From: Jeotgalicoccus psychrophilus DSM 19085
GTDB taxonomy: Bacteria > Bacillota > Bacilli > Staphylococcales > Salinicoccaceae
Assembly: GCF_000425845.1 (NCBI RefSeq)
Contig: NZ_KE384464.1
Location: 180,970 to 244,969, forward strand
Reading direction: 5' to 3'
DNA: 64,000 nucleotides
The notes beneath the pieces were generated by a model that searched no databases, had not been told where the DNA came from, and was given only the letters and a program-made list of their open reading frames with translations. Below, in pieces: positions 39,628-49,469 of this stretch (positions are counted from its first letter, which is position 1; every line of letters begins with the position of its first letter). The position numbers and the translations under genes were made by a program.

Positions 39628-40725
39628 ATGACTAATAAACTTTGGTTTCAAAGCGGTATAGCACTTATTATTACCTTTGTTATTATTCTTATCGCGATGC
39701 AGGTTCAGGTTATTTTTGAACCATTTATTACGATAGTAATGACAATATTTTTTCCGGTATTAATAGGCGGGCTGCTATACTACATAACCGAACCGATTCA
39801 GCGCTTTTTAGAAAAACGCAATGCGCACAGACTTGTCAGTATTCTTGCCATTTTTATCATTATATTAATAGTTATTGCGATTATTGCGCTGACAGTAGCA
39901 CCGATGGTAACTGAACAGGTGCAGAATCTAGTATCGAGGCTCCCTATACTGCAAAGTGAAGTGCAGAATTTAACAAACTACTTATTAAGCCAGCGTGAGC
40001 GGCTGCCATTTGATATCGATTTGCAGTCAGTGACTCAGGATGCGCTCGATATGGGAACTAACGTGCTGAGCGGCTTTGTCTCTAATGCGATTACGATAGT
40101 GACAAGCACAGTAAGTGTGCTCTTAACGTTAGTATTGGGGCCATTCTTCTTCTTCTTTATGCTGAAGGATCACCAAAAGTTCATTCCATCTATGACATCA
40201 CCGTTCAGCGGAACATTCAAACAGTTTTTAATTGAATTATTACATGATATCGATCAGACACTCCGTTCATTTATTCAGGGACAGATGCTGGTATCATTTA
40301 TCCTTTGTATTATTTTATACATCGGATATACGATTATCGGTTTAGACTATGCACTGCTTTTAGCAATATTTGCACTGTTTATGAATATCGTGCCTTTCGT
40401 CGGTCCGTGGGTTGCATTTATTCCTGCCGGCCTGCTTGCACTTATTCAGGATCCGGTAATGCTTATTTGGGTATCACTCATCACGCTGATTGCCCAGCAG
40501 ATTGAAAGTAACTTAATTACTCCAAACGTTATGGGACAGTCACTCGCACTGCACCCGCTGACGGTAATTACCATCGTTCTTGCTGCAGGGAATATCGCGG
40601 GCTTCATTGGTATTCTTGTAGCAATACCGACCTATGCGGTAATTAAAACTATTATCCAGAACATCTGGAGATATCGTACAAACTTGAAAAATACAATGCT
40701 GACAGATCTGTCAAAAACCACTTAA
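39628..40725 (+). CDS. AI-2E family transporter (PerM-like)
   Basis: The 365-residue membrane protein has about eight helices: a pair near the N-terminus (12-30 and 34-53), a third near 64-87, a soluble coiled segment (about 100-150), then the remaining helices. The conserved PFVGPWVAFIPAGLLAL and IESNLITPNVMGQSLALHPL motifs define the family. Members are ion antiporters or exporters; the autoinducer-2 label does not prove function. A clear terminator follows. Confidence 0.85.
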   Translation: MTNKLWFQSGIALIITFVIILIAMQVQVIFEPFITIVMTIFFPVLIGGLLYYITEPIQRFLEKRNAHRLVSILAIFIIILIVIAIIALTVAPMVTEQVQNLVSRLPILQSEVQNLTNYLLSQRERLPFDIDLQSVTQDALDMGTNVLSGFVSNAITIVTSTVSVLLTLVLGPFFFFFMLKDHQKFIPSMTSPFSGTFKQFLIELLHDIDQTLRSFIQGQMLVSFILCIILYIGYTIIGLDYALLLAIFALFMNIVPFVGPWVAFIPAGLLALIQDPVMLIWVSLITLIAQQIESNLITPNVMGQSLALHPLTVITIVLAAGNIAGFIGILVAIPTYAVIKTIIQNIWRYRTNLKNTMLTDLSKTT

Positions 40726-40736
40726 ATAATGTTGAT

Positions 40737-40782
40737 AAAACCCGTACGGACTCCTTAGTGGAATCCCGTACGGGTTTTTCGT
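40737..40782 (+). terminator. Terminator of the AI-2E-family gene
   Basis: AAAACCCGTACGG (40737-40749) pairs with CCGTACGGGTTTT (40766-40778), then a T run. Confidence 0.9.
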
Positions 40783-40841
40783 TTGTCCTTTTCAAGTGTC
40801 CTGACCGATATACAGGTTAGAACGTAAAAAGGAGGAGACAA

Positions 40842-41618
40842 ATGAATCCTATAGCATATTTAGTGAGTCATGGATTTAAAGTTACATCTGATCCAGCGAA
40901 GTATAAAAGCGGCATCTGGGGACTCAGAAATTATACGGTAAATGGATATAATTACGACAATTACTGCGGCGGCTACCACAGAGCTTACGATCTTGTGAAG
41001 TATGACCGGGCACCAATTCCTGCAGTGTTTGAAGGCATGGTTACTGCCGGTACGAACAGTTACGGTAATTTTGGCGGTACTGTAGTTATTGCTAATAAAA
41101 ATTTGGGCTTCCAGGCAATCTACGGACATTTAGCCCGCCCGCTCACGGTGCGTCCCGGACAGCATGTAAAAGCGGGGGATATTATCGGTTATCAGAGCAA
41201 TACGAATTACCAGAACGTCAGGATGGACAGCCATCTTCATATTCAATTTCAAAGATACGGTTATATAAACGGGGAACGGGATTTTGTCTGTACAGGTATT
41301 AATCCGCTGACGGTAAACGTCGATAAAAAGGGGTATACCGCGGCCTGGCTGTGGAGCGGCACTTTTACTTCCAAAAAAGTTATAAATATACGTGAATTTC
41401 CATCTTTAACTGGAACGAGAGTTGGTTTTACGAATGAGAAAATGAAATTTTATTTCGATAAGCTGTATGATAACGATGGCTACTGGTGGATCAGGAGTAA
41501 ATACAAGGAGCGTACAGTGTTTATCGCGTGCGGAAAGAAGGTTTCGGGGGTTGTGTTTAAAGAGACAAAACTTTACGGGACAATAAGCGGACTGAATACT
41601 GCAAAGGGAAAAGAATAA
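40842..41618 (+). CDS. M23 peptidase with SH3 cell-wall-binding domain, no signal peptide
   Basis: The 258-residue protein resembles lysostaphin/LytM-type endopeptidases that cleave peptidoglycan cross-bridges. The zinc-binding HRAYD (about residue 47; His and Asp) and HLHIQF (about residue 131) motifs flank a glycine-rich loop. A C-terminal SH3b domain follows (VINIREFPSLTGTRVGF onward). There is no secretion signal, tandem repeat or prosegment, which instead suits a prophage endolysin or a protein released by lysis. AAAGGAGGAGACA lies just before the start. The gene is alone between two terminators. Confidence 0.85.
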   Translation: MNPIAYLVSHGFKVTSDPAKYKSGIWGLRNYTVNGYNYDNYCGGYHRAYDLVKYDRAPIPAVFEGMVTAGTNSYGNFGGTVVIANKNLGFQAIYGHLARPLTVRPGQHVKAGDIIGYQSNTNYQNVRMDSHLHIQFQRYGYINGERDFVCTGINPLTVNVDKKGYTAAWLWSGTFTSKKVINIREFPSLTGTRVGFTNEKMKFYFDKLYDNDGYWWIRSKYKERTVFIACGKKVSGVVFKETKLYGTISGLNTAKGKE

Positions 41619-41625
41619 GAAATAA

Positions 41626-41669
41626 AAAAATCCATGCGCACCTGATTAAGGCTGCGTATGGATTTTTTT
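41626..41669. terminator. Bidirectional terminator after the M23 gene
   Basis: AAAAAAATCCATGCGCA pairs, with a few mismatches, with TGCGTATGGATTTTTTT and separates two convergent genes. Confidence 0.75.
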
Positions 41670-42038
41670 GTCGTTAGTTATATCGTGAAGTATTTTGTTA
41701 ATCTGCACCTGGTTTACTGCTTCCATTAAGAAATAAGCAATAATAGCATAAACGATAATACCGCCGATTAAGAGCAGGTTACTTTGAACAACGCTTAGTA
41801 GGACAGCGGGTAAGAATACAGCGAGAGTAAAGAGAACGAGCATAATGATTCTGTTTGAGCTGATGCTGCGCTGAGCATCTTTCAGTTTTGAATCATACTT
41901 CTGATTAACTATGTCCATGTTTACGTAACGATCATCATTGTATACATTAGTAATGTTTACATTACCGTGCAGATCATCTTCAACAAAACGTAAATCCATA
42001 TGGCTGTTATTCCATGTTAGTAAATTAAAGAATGACAT
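41646..42038 (-). CDS. Small two-helix membrane protein of unknown function
   Basis: The 130-residue protein starts best at ATG 42038, directly after AGGTGGTGGAAA; the longer frame to 42116 has no ribosome-binding site. Residues 1-60 are polar, followed by two membrane helices (about 64-82 and 85-106) and a short soluble tail. No family could be assigned. Confidence 0.7.
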   Translation of the reverse strand: MSFFNLLTWNNSHMDLRFVEDDLHGNVNITNVYNDDRYVNMDIVNQKYDSKLKDAQRSISSNRIIMLVLFTLAVFLPAVLLSVVQSNLLLIGGIIVYAIIAYFLMEAVNQVQINKILHDITNDKKIHTQP

Positions 42039-42219
42039 AAAATTTCCACCACCTATGTTAAAATTGTAAAATTTAGTATATAATCTAATCATATTATATT
42101 TTAGAAGGGTGGTCAATAAGTCTTACAGCACACCTGAATATAACTATTTGAATGACAGGTGCACTTCTAACTGACTTCTTCTGTAATATAATGAATTTCA
42201 GCAGAACAGTTCTTACATT

Positions 42220-42243
42220 ATACCACTATTGCTGTAGTGGTAT
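42220..42243. other. Perfect 9-bp hairpin in the region before the dehydrogenase genes
   Basis: ATACCACTA (42220-42228) pairs with TAGTGGTAT (42235-42243) around a 6-base loop. There is no T run. A weaker inverted repeat CACCTG ... CAGGTG (around 42131-42160) lies just upstream. These could be operators. Confidence 0.35.
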
Positions 42244-42363
42244 GCAGTATTATATTGTTATAACACAAATACATTTTATTTGAGATGTGTAATTTAGCAA
42301 TATACAAATTAAAAAATAAGTATATAATATATAATTAATCACTCTAACTAGGAGGAGTAGAAA

Positions 42364-43161
42364 ATGGCAAATACACCGAAAGAAAAGCAGTTTTCAAGAC
42401 GTGACTTCTTAAAAACGACAGGTGTGGCAACAGGTGGAATCATCGGAGGTTCTTTACTTGGCGGATTGGTAGGATTCAATCTCGACGGTTCATCTTCCGG
42501 GGAAGACGCGGCAACTACAGAAGATACGGCTTCAGAAGAAGCTTCAACAGGAAGTAAGACAGGCGGATTAACAGATAACTCACGTGTATTCTTCCATAAC
42601 GATTTAGACTTCAATACTGTATCTGCAGCAATGGAACGCATTTTCCCGGAAAGTGAATCAGGACCGGGAGCAATCGAACTGGGCTGTGCATTTTACTTAG
42701 ACGGCCAGCTTACAGGACAGTACGGCTTTAACTCTAAAGAATACATGCAGGGACCTTTCAGGGAACCATTGCCGACACAGGGTTACCAGTCAAACTTAAA
42801 TCGCCGTGACTATTTCATGCTTGGTATTAACAAGCTCAATGAAGAAGCGAATAGCCGTCACGAAGCGAATTTCCCGGATCTTGAAGATGGTCAGATGGAT
42901 GACATCCTGACTGACTTTGAATCGGGAGAAGTTGATCTAGGTGTGCCTGCACATACAGCTACAGCGAGCTATTTCTTCACGATGCTGCGTGCAGCAACAA
43001 TTGAAGGGGCTTATGCAGACCCGGTATACCGCGGAAACCGCGACATGGCCGGCTGGAAAATGAAAAAATTCCCAGGACACCAGATGTCATATATTCAGTA
43101 TATTGAAGATGACGAGTTCCATGAAATTGAGCCGGAACCGGTATTCGGCATGGCTCACTAA
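42364..43161 (+). CDS. Gluconate 2-dehydrogenase subunit 3-like, Tat-exported
   Basis: The 265-residue protein has a twin-arginine signal SRRDFLKTTGV (Arg12-Arg13) followed by a Gly-rich hydrophobic stretch, then a Ser/Thr/Glu linker. The mature part, from about residue 75, matches the family of accessory subunits of GMC-type dehydrogenases that carry the dehydrogenase across the membrane. Its partner, the GMC flavoprotein, has no own signal and is probably co-exported. GGAGGAG lies 8 bp before the start. Confidence 0.9.
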   Translation: MANTPKEKQFSRRDFLKTTGVATGGIIGGSLLGGLVGFNLDGSSSGEDAATTEDTASEEASTGSKTGGLTDNSRVFFHNDLDFNTVSAAMERIFPESESGPGAIELGCAFYLDGQLTGQYGFNSKEYMQGPFREPLPTQGYQSNLNRRDYFMLGINKLNEEANSRHEANFPDLEDGQMDDILTDFESGEVDLGVPAHTATASYFFTMLRAATIEGAYADPVYRGNRDMAGWKMKKFPGHQMSYIQYIEDDEFHEIEPEPVFGMAH

Positions 43162-43180
43162 TATATTGGCCAATAATTCA

Positions 43181-43236
43181 CAGACTCTGATGAAATTCAT
43201 CGGAGTCTGGATTTGATTAAATGACAAATCCAGACT
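43181..43236 (+). other. Two mutually exclusive hairpins between gamma and dehydrogenase genes
   Basis: Arm 1 (43181-43194) pairs with 43196-43209. The segment 43204-43215 also pairs perfectly with 43225-43236. Both structures share 43204-43209, so only one can form at a time. There is no U run after either. Confidence 0.6.
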
Positions 43237-43299
43237 GAGAATAACTGAGAGGATTGTTAAAAGAATCCAGTATTTAAATTTTTTAAAGGGGGAAAAATT

Positions 43300-45024
43300 A
43301 TGGTAACAACGTTAGATAAAGTAGATGTAGTAACAGTAGGAGTCGGCTGGACAGGCGGTATTATCGCAGCAGAAGCAACTAAAGCAGGCTTAACAGTGAT
43401 GGGACTTGAGCGCGGGAAAAAACGCGGTACAGCAGACTATCAGCATGTGCATGATGAGCTGAAATACGCAGTACGTTATGAATTAATGCAGGATGTAGCA
43501 AAAGAAACGATTACTTTCAGAAATAACAAAGATCAAAAAGCATTGCCGATGCGCCAGCAAGGTTCATTCCTTCTAGGTGATAATCTCGGCGGAGCAGGAA
43601 CACACTGGAACGGACAGACGTGGAGATTTTTACCTTATGATTTTGAAATTAAATCGATGACAGAAGAGCGCTACGGTAAAGAGAAACTGCAGGAAGATGA
43701 CGGCTACCAATTTGAGGACTGGGGAATTACATACGATGAACTCGAGCCGTACTTCAATACATTTGAAAAAACCGCAGGTATTTCAGGTGAAGACAACCCT
43801 CTTGGAGGGAAACGTTCGGAGTCATATCCGACTCCGCCGATGTTAAAATCACGTATGCTCAGAATGTTTGAAGAAGCTGCGAATAATATGGAGCTTAACC
43901 CTATTATGATGCCGTCTGCAAACCTTAGCCAGCAATACGAAAACCCTGATGGCGAAACGATTAATGCTTGTCAGTACTGTGCTTTTTGTGAACGTTTTGC
44001 CTGTGAGTATGACGCGAAAGCAACACCTGAGATTACAGTAATTAAAACGGCACAGAAAAGCGATAATTTCACACTGCGTACACATGCTAACGTTGTTGAG
44101 ATAATAACAGATGAAGACGACGATACGAAAGTATCAGGTGTGAAATTTGTCGATACATTGACGGGGGAAGAATTTATTCAGCCGGCAGAAATTGTCGCTC
44201 TGACTAGCTACATCTTTAATAACTATAAACTGCTTGCTGTGTCGGATATTGGTGAACAGTATGATCCTGAAACCGGCAAAGGTTCGCTCGGACGTAATTA
44301 CTGTTACCAGATTTTCGGCGGCGCAACTGGATTCTTTGAGGAGCAGTTCAATACATTTATGGGTGCCGGTGCACTCGGTATGGCGCTGGATGATTATAAC
44401 GGGGATAATTTTGATCACGAAGACTTAGACTTCCTGCACGGCGGAAACATGGCGATAACTCAAACCGGTGCGAGACCGATACTTAGTAATCCCGTTAAAA
44501 GCGGAACAGCATCATGGGGCGAAGAGTTTAAAGAAGAATCTATTAAAAACTATACACGTGTGTTATCTGTTTCAGGTCAGGGAGCAACAAGTCCTCACAA
44601 GGATAACTATTTGAGCATGGATACAGAGTATAAAGATGCCTTTAATGTGCCGCTGGTACAGCTGACTTATAATTTTACTGATCAGGACAGAGCCAGACAG
44701 AAATATCTTGCTGAACGTGCAGGTGAAATCCTGGAAGAAATGGGCGCGTCCCACGTTGATCTTTCAGCTGAGCTGACAGATTACAATATCGCACCCTACC
44801 AGTCAACGCATAATACCGGAGGTACGACAATGGGTGCTGACCCTGAAACAAGTGTGGTAAACAACTATCTGCAGCACTGGGACCGCGATAATTTATTCGT
44901 TGTCGGTGCCGGGAACTTCCAGCACAACAGCGGCTACAACCCGACTGCAACAGTAGGAGCACTTGCATACCGCTGTGCAGATGGTATTATTAAATATGCT
45001 GAAGATGGCGGACGCCTAGAATAA
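43300..45024 (+). CDS. GMC-family FAD dehydrogenase (gluconate 2-dehydrogenase-like large subunit)
   Basis: The 574-residue flavoprotein starts with a nucleotide-binding GVGWTGG (residues 14-20) and has the C-terminal GMC signature NTGGTTMG and NSGYNPTATVGALA. The cluster CQYCAFCERFAC (about residues 226-237) resembles the cysteine motif proposed to bind an Fe-S centre in related glucose and gluconate dehydrogenases. It oxidises a sugar or sugar acid outside the membrane after co-export with the Tat-signal subunit. No cytochrome c subunit gene, usual in proteobacterial enzymes, is present. Confidence 0.9.
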   Translation: MVTTLDKVDVVTVGVGWTGGIIAAEATKAGLTVMGLERGKKRGTADYQHVHDELKYAVRYELMQDVAKETITFRNNKDQKALPMRQQGSFLLGDNLGGAGTHWNGQTWRFLPYDFEIKSMTEERYGKEKLQEDDGYQFEDWGITYDELEPYFNTFEKTAGISGEDNPLGGKRSESYPTPPMLKSRMLRMFEEAANNMELNPIMMPSANLSQQYENPDGETINACQYCAFCERFACEYDAKATPEITVIKTAQKSDNFTLRTHANVVEIITDEDDDTKVSGVKFVDTLTGEEFIQPAEIVALTSYIFNNYKLLAVSDIGEQYDPETGKGSLGRNYCYQIFGGATGFFEEQFNTFMGAGALGMALDDYNGDNFDHEDLDFLHGGNMAITQTGARPILSNPVKSGTASWGEEFKEESIKNYTRVLSVSGQGATSPHKDNYLSMDTEYKDAFNVPLVQLTYNFTDQDRARQKYLAERAGEILEEMGASHVDLSAELTDYNIAPYQSTHNTGGTTMGADPETSVVNNYLQHWDRDNLFVVGAGNFQHNSGYNPTATVGALAYRCADGIIKYAEDGGRLE

Positions 45025-45041
45025 GAATAAGGTGATGTATA

Positions 45042-45887
45042 ATGGAACCGAAGAATAATGAGAATCGGGATCCTGATAACAAACATGTAAATAATGAACC
45101 TGAACTCGTCTCTAAACGTAAAAAGGTAACGAAAGAGGAGCCGTATGCCCCGCTGACCGATCATCTTGAGGATTTAAGATCAGTCCTGATTAAGTCTGCG
45201 GTGACGATTACAATATGGTTTCTAATTATCTTTTCAACTGTCGGCTGGTGGTTTCCTGTCGTGTCAAAAGGTGCGGAAATCGTCGTTCTCGGACCGTTTG
45301 AAGTCATCCGTTTCTATTTAAGAACAGCCGGGGCTATCAGCATTGGGTTTTCCATCCCGTTTATATGCTGGTTCCTGTGGCAGTTTATGAGACCGGGTCT
45401 TGTGGACAAAGAAACACAATTCCTGAAAGGCTCGCTGCCGGTTATGCTGCTGCTTTTTGTAACCGGTTTGTCCTTTGGGTATTTTATCGTTCACCCGTTA
45501 AGCTACTTCTTCCTTATTGAAATGGGAGAGCAGAATTTTAATGTACTTGTAACGGCGGATGAATATATGTCGTTCTTATTAATAACGACGATACCGTTCG
45601 GACTGGTTTTCCAGCTGCCGGTTGTCGCATTATTCCTGCATCATATTGAGCTTTTAACTGTTGAAGTAATGACGACGATGCGTAAATATGCATATTTCAC
45701 ACTGCTTGTTATTACAGCGCTGATTGCACCGCCTGATGTGTTTACACACCTGGTGACGCTGATTCCGATGATTCTTTTATATGAGCTGAGTATTATTCTG
45801 ATTAAGAGAAAAGAACGGAAATTAGAAGCAAAAGCAGCTAAAGAGGAAAAAGCCAAAGAGAAAACAGAGAAAAAAGATCGTAAATAA
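45042..45887 (+). CDS. tatC: Twin-arginine translocase subunit TatC
   Basis: TatC recognises twin-arginine signals. The 281-residue protein has a charged N-terminal extension of about 37 residues, six helices starting near residue 50, the family sequence HLEDLRSVLIKS, and the conserved Phe-Glu of GPFEVIRFYLRTAGAISIG. The tail is highly charged. It follows the dehydrogenase by 17 bp. A tatA gene is not seen in the window. Confidence 0.92.
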   Translation: MEPKNNENRDPDNKHVNNEPELVSKRKKVTKEEPYAPLTDHLEDLRSVLIKSAVTITIWFLIIFSTVGWWFPVVSKGAEIVVLGPFEVIRFYLRTAGAISIGFSIPFICWFLWQFMRPGLVDKETQFLKGSLPVMLLLFVTGLSFGYFIVHPLSYFFLIEMGEQNFNVLVTADEYMSFLLITTIPFGLVFQLPVVALFLHHIELLTVEVMTTMRKYAYFTLLVITALIAPPDVFTHLVTLIPMILLYELSIILIKRKERKLEAKAAKEEKAKEKTEKKDRK

Positions 45888-45897
45888 AATAATTTTT

Positions 45898-45941
45898 AAA
45901 CAAGCGGATTCGGCAGTATTGCCCTGTCCGCTTGTTTTTTA
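45898..45941 (+). terminator. Terminator of the dehydrogenase-tatC operon
   Basis: AAACAAGCGGA (45898-45908) pairs with TCCGCTTGTTT (45927-45937), then TTT. Confidence 0.88.
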
Positions 45942-46017
45942 ATGAAAAATGACATAACTCTATCTTTAAGCGGGTATTTTCATGTATAATTATTTAAGTT
46001 GAAAGGTGGTAACTGAG

Positions 46018-47517
46018 ATGAAATCAACGATGCTTCTATCTCTTTTGAAGATAAAAACCACGTACGGAAATTTTCCGGAAACTGTCAAAGATATTACAGC
46101 GGATTCCAGGGAAACGCACGAGGCTGCTGTATTTGTAGCAATTAAAGGACATCAGACCGACGGACTCGATTATATGGAAGATGTAATTAAACGCGGCTGC
46201 CGTTTTATCATAGCAGACAGATATGTGGAGGTGCCTTCAGATATTGGCCTTCTGGTAGTGAAAGATCCATCAAAAACTGCAGCATTATTTGCCGAATATA
46301 TTTATGATTTTCCACATGAATCGCAGACGATGATCGGTGTGACCGGAACGAACGGCAAGACGACAGTCTCGACAATGATTCATAATCTGAGTATGGCACT
46401 CGGTACTAAAAGTGCTTACCTTGGAACGAACGGATTCATGATTAATGAGACGCATATGGTGTCAGCGAATACTACACCGGAAACCACACGACTCCATAAA
46501 CGCATAAAAGAAGCGCATGAAAATGATACTGAAGTCTTTACGATGGAAGTATCATCCCACGGTTTGAAGCTGGGGCGTACTTTTGGCATTAACTTTGATA
46601 TTGCGATATTTACGAACTTGACGCAGGATCATCTGGATTTTCATAACAGCATGGATGAATACGGGCATATTAAAGGCCTGCTGTTTTCACAGCTTGGCCA
46701 GGATGTAAAAAAACATAAATATGTCGTCTTAAATAACGATGATGCATGGTCTTCAGTGTATAAAGACATGACGCCGTTTGAAACGATTTCTTACGGCATG
46801 GACAGCACAGCTGATTTCTATCCATCGGATATTCAGGGCAGCCTTGAAGGATTTACTTTTACATTGAATACACCGGAAGGCAGCTTTGATGTGAACTCAC
46901 CTTTTGTCGGGGAATATAACATCCAGAATTTAATGTGCGCAGTTATTAGTGAGTGGCTGCAGGGCTATGAGATTGAACGTATTTTATCGGCAGTACCTGC
47001 AATGAAACCGGTTGAGGGCAGACTTGAAGTACTCGATCCAACATTGCCGATAGATATTATAATAGATTTTGCACATACACCGGATGCGCTCAGTAAAGTA
47101 ATCAATTCAGTGAAGCCGTTTGTGACAGGCAGATTAATATGTCTGATTGGTATGACAGGAGAACGGGATTATTCAAAAGCCGCAGAAATGGGTGCTATCG
47201 CAACGCTTGCGGATTATGCTATATTCACCCCTGATAACCCTGCGAACGACGATCCTGAAATGCTTGTAAAGCTGCTTGAAGAAGGAGCGGTCCATGATAA
47301 TCACGTATCGTATACAGACAGGGAAGAAGGAATTATTCACGCGGTGGATATTGCAGAACCAGGAGATACAATTATTCTTGCATGTAAGGGGCGGGAACCA
47401 TATCAGATTATGGAGAACTACGTGAAAATGCCGCACAGAGATGATTTAATTGCACTTGATGCAGCATACAGAAAATACCGGAGTGAAGAGTATGTTGACA
47501 ACGACAGTACAATTTAA
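46018..47517 (+). CDS. murE: UDP-MurNAc-L-Ala-D-Glu:L-lysine ligase
   Basis: MurE adds the third residue to the peptidoglycan stem peptide. The 499-residue protein starts at ATG 46018, 8 bp after AAAGGTGG. It has the ATP loop GVTGTNGKTTVSTM (about residues 107-120), the carbamylated-Lys region, and the amino-acid-specificity loop TPDNPANDDP. The latter has DNPA rather than DNPR, the mark of L-lysine rather than diaminopimelate enzymes, as in S. aureus. This agrees with a Lys-type cell wall. The following gene overlaps its end by 26 bp. Confidence 0.95.
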   Translation: MKSTMLLSLLKIKTTYGNFPETVKDITADSRETHEAAVFVAIKGHQTDGLDYMEDVIKRGCRFIIADRYVEVPSDIGLLVVKDPSKTAALFAEYIYDFPHESQTMIGVTGTNGKTTVSTMIHNLSMALGTKSAYLGTNGFMINETHMVSANTTPETTRLHKRIKEAHENDTEVFTMEVSSHGLKLGRTFGINFDIAIFTNLTQDHLDFHNSMDEYGHIKGLLFSQLGQDVKKHKYVVLNNDDAWSSVYKDMTPFETISYGMDSTADFYPSDIQGSLEGFTFTLNTPEGSFDVNSPFVGEYNIQNLMCAVISEWLQGYEIERILSAVPAMKPVEGRLEVLDPTLPIDIIIDFAHTPDALSKVINSVKPFVTGRLICLIGMTGERDYSKAAEMGAIATLADYAIFTPDNPANDDPEMLVKLLEEGAVHDNHVSYTDREEGIIHAVDIAEPGDTIILACKGREPYQIMENYVKMPHRDDLIALDAAYRKYRSEEYVDNDSTI

Positions 47518-47752
47518 CGGAACAGCATTTACAGTATATATTGCAGAATTCGAAGGAACTTATATTATCAGCATACCGGAACTGGCATTCAGTATGCAGA
47601 TGAATAATAGCCTCGGTGCCGAAGAGATGGCTGATGAGCTGGTTATCCATCTCTTTACGCTGCTTGATGAAGATGACAGTGAACATGCCGCAAAAGTAAT
47701 ACTATCAGTAATAAGAACTGAGCAAGGAGACAATAATGGAAATAAAAGATGA
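47492..47752 (+). CDS. Small conserved protein between murE and prfC
   Basis: The 86-residue protein starts at ATG 47492, 8 bp after GGAG, within the end of murE. It reads [20 protein letters not shown] and then an acidic C-terminal half. It ends 17 bp into prfC. A gene of this size at this place is, as far as I recall, also present in S. aureus. Function unknown. Confidence 0.7.
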   Translation: MLTTTVQFNGTAFTVYIAEFEGTYIISIPELAFSMQMNNSLGAEEMADELVIHLFTLLDEDDSEHAAKVILSVIRTEQGDNNGNKR

Positions 47753-49292
47753 AATACAAAAACGTAAGACGTTTGGGATCATATCCCACCCGGATGCTGG
47801 AAAGACGACGCTGACAGAAAAGCTGCTGTTATTCGGCGGTGCTATTCGTGAAGCGGGAACAGTTAAAGGTAAGAAGACCGGTAAATTCGCAACGAGTGAC
47901 TGGATGAAAGTAGAGCAGGAACGTGGAATCAGTGTTACGAGTTCCGTGATGCAATTCGACTTTGACGGCTATAAAATAAATATTCTAGATACACCGGGAC
48001 ACGAAGATTTCTCGGAAGATACGTACCGTACATTAATGGCGGTAGACTCGGCGGTTATGGTTATCGATGCAGCTAAAGGTATTGAGCCGCAGACATTGAA
48101 ACTATTTAAAGTTTGTAAAATGCGCGGCATTCCGATTTTCACATTTATTAACAAATTAGACCGCGTAGGTAAAGAACCGTTCGAACTGCTTGAAGAAATC
48201 GAATCAACACTCGAGATTGAAACTTATCCAATGACCTGGCCAATCGGTATGGGGCCAAGTTTCTTTGGTATCATTAACCGCCGCGAGCGGACGATCAATC
48301 CTTTTAGAGAAGATGGTAAGTTGACACTGGACGATGATTATCAGCTGACTGAAAGCCATAAGATTGAAGAAGATTCAGCATACAGAGATGCAATTGATGA
48401 ATTTATGCTGGTGGAAGAAGCGGGAGACGATTTTGATGAAGAAAAAATTGCATCAGGCGATCTGACACCGGTATTCTTCGGTTCGGCATTATCGACATTT
48501 GGTATTGAAGAGTTCCTCGACACTTACGTTGACTTTGCACCTGAGCCGACCGGCCGTGAAACGACGGATGGAACGGAAGTAAGTCCGACAGACGAAGATT
48601 TTTCAGGGTTTATCTTTAAAATTCAGGCGAATATGGACCCGAGACACCGCGACCGTCTTGCTTTTATGAGAATTGTTTCAGGTAAATTTACGCGCGGTAT
48701 GGATGCGGTACTTGACCGCACTAAAAAGAAGACAAAAATCTCGCGTGCCACGATGTTTATGGCTGATGATAAAGAAACAATCGATGAAGCATATGCCGGT
48801 GATATTATCGGGTTATACGATACAGGCAACTATCAAATCGGGGACACTCTATACAGTGGGAAACCGCGTGATTTTGCTGCACTGCCTCTGTTCACGCCGG
48901 AATTATTTATGAAAGTTTCTGCTAAGAACGTTATGAAACAGAAGCATTTCTATAAAGGTATCGAACAGCTTGTACAAGAAGGTGCGATTCAGTATTACAA
49001 ATCAATGCATACGAATCAGCCAATCTTAGGGGCGGTCGGACAGCTTCAGTTTGAAGTGTTCGAGCACCGTATGAAAAATGAGTATAATACGGATATCGTT
49101 ATGGAGCCTGTCGGCAAGAAGATTGCCCGCTGGGTTGAGAATGAGGAAGATATTAAAGATTCAATGAACTCGCCGCGTGCAAACTTAGTGTACGACCGCT
49201 TTGATCAGCAGGTCTTTCTCTTTGAAAATGAATTTGCTATGCGCTGGTTCTCGGATAAGTATCCTGAAATTAAACTGTACAGCCTGCTGTAG
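47736..49292 (+). CDS. prfC: Peptide chain release factor 3
   Basis: RF3 is a GTPase that recycles RF1 and RF2 from the ribosome. The 518 residues have GTP-binding [14 protein letters not shown] (about 17-30), [16 protein letters not shown] and NKLDR. Length matches the family. AAGGAGACA lies before the ATG. Overlaps with the preceding small gene suggest translational coupling in murE-orf-prfC. Confidence 0.95.
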   Translation: MEIKDEIQKRKTFGIISHPDAGKTTLTEKLLLFGGAIREAGTVKGKKTGKFATSDWMKVEQERGISVTSSVMQFDFDGYKINILDTPGHEDFSEDTYRTLMAVDSAVMVIDAAKGIEPQTLKLFKVCKMRGIPIFTFINKLDRVGKEPFELLEEIESTLEIETYPMTWPIGMGPSFFGIINRRERTINPFREDGKLTLDDDYQLTESHKIEEDSAYRDAIDEFMLVEEAGDDFDEEKIASGDLTPVFFGSALSTFGIEEFLDTYVDFAPEPTGRETTDGTEVSPTDEDFSGFIFKIQANMDPRHRDRLAFMRIVSGKFTRGMDAVLDRTKKKTKISRATMFMADDKETIDEAYAGDIIGLYDTGNYQIGDTLYSGKPRDFAALPLFTPELFMKVSAKNVMKQKHFYKGIEQLVQEGAIQYYKSMHTNQPILGAVGQLQFEVFEHRMKNEYNTDIVMEPVGKKIARWVENEEDIKDSMNSPRANLVYDRFDQQVFLFENEFAMRWFSDKYPEIKLYSLL

Positions 49293-49371
49293 ATAAAATT
49301 TCACTTTACTTTTTACATGTAATAAATTATATTTAATAAGAATTGAAAAACACTTATAACGAACCTGTATT

Positions 49372-49469
49372 TTAAGGGGAGTAACGAATAGGAAACTATC
49401 AGTGTATCGTCATTACGGAGAAATCCCGGTACATTGAGCAATATATATTATTGTATCGTGAGACCTTAA
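49372..49469 (+). ncRNA. yybP-ykoY manganese riboswitch aptamer
   Basis: The leader has the family's two conserved internal-loop signatures. They are a TTAAGGGGAGTAAC stretch (49372-49385) and, at the 3' side, GTATCGTGAGACCTTAA (ending 49469). TTAAGG (49372-49377) and CCTTAA (49464-49469) form the basal helix P1. Further hairpins separate these elements. The downstream gene encodes a TerC-family protein, the usual partner of Mn2+-sensing members of this class. Confidence 0.9.
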
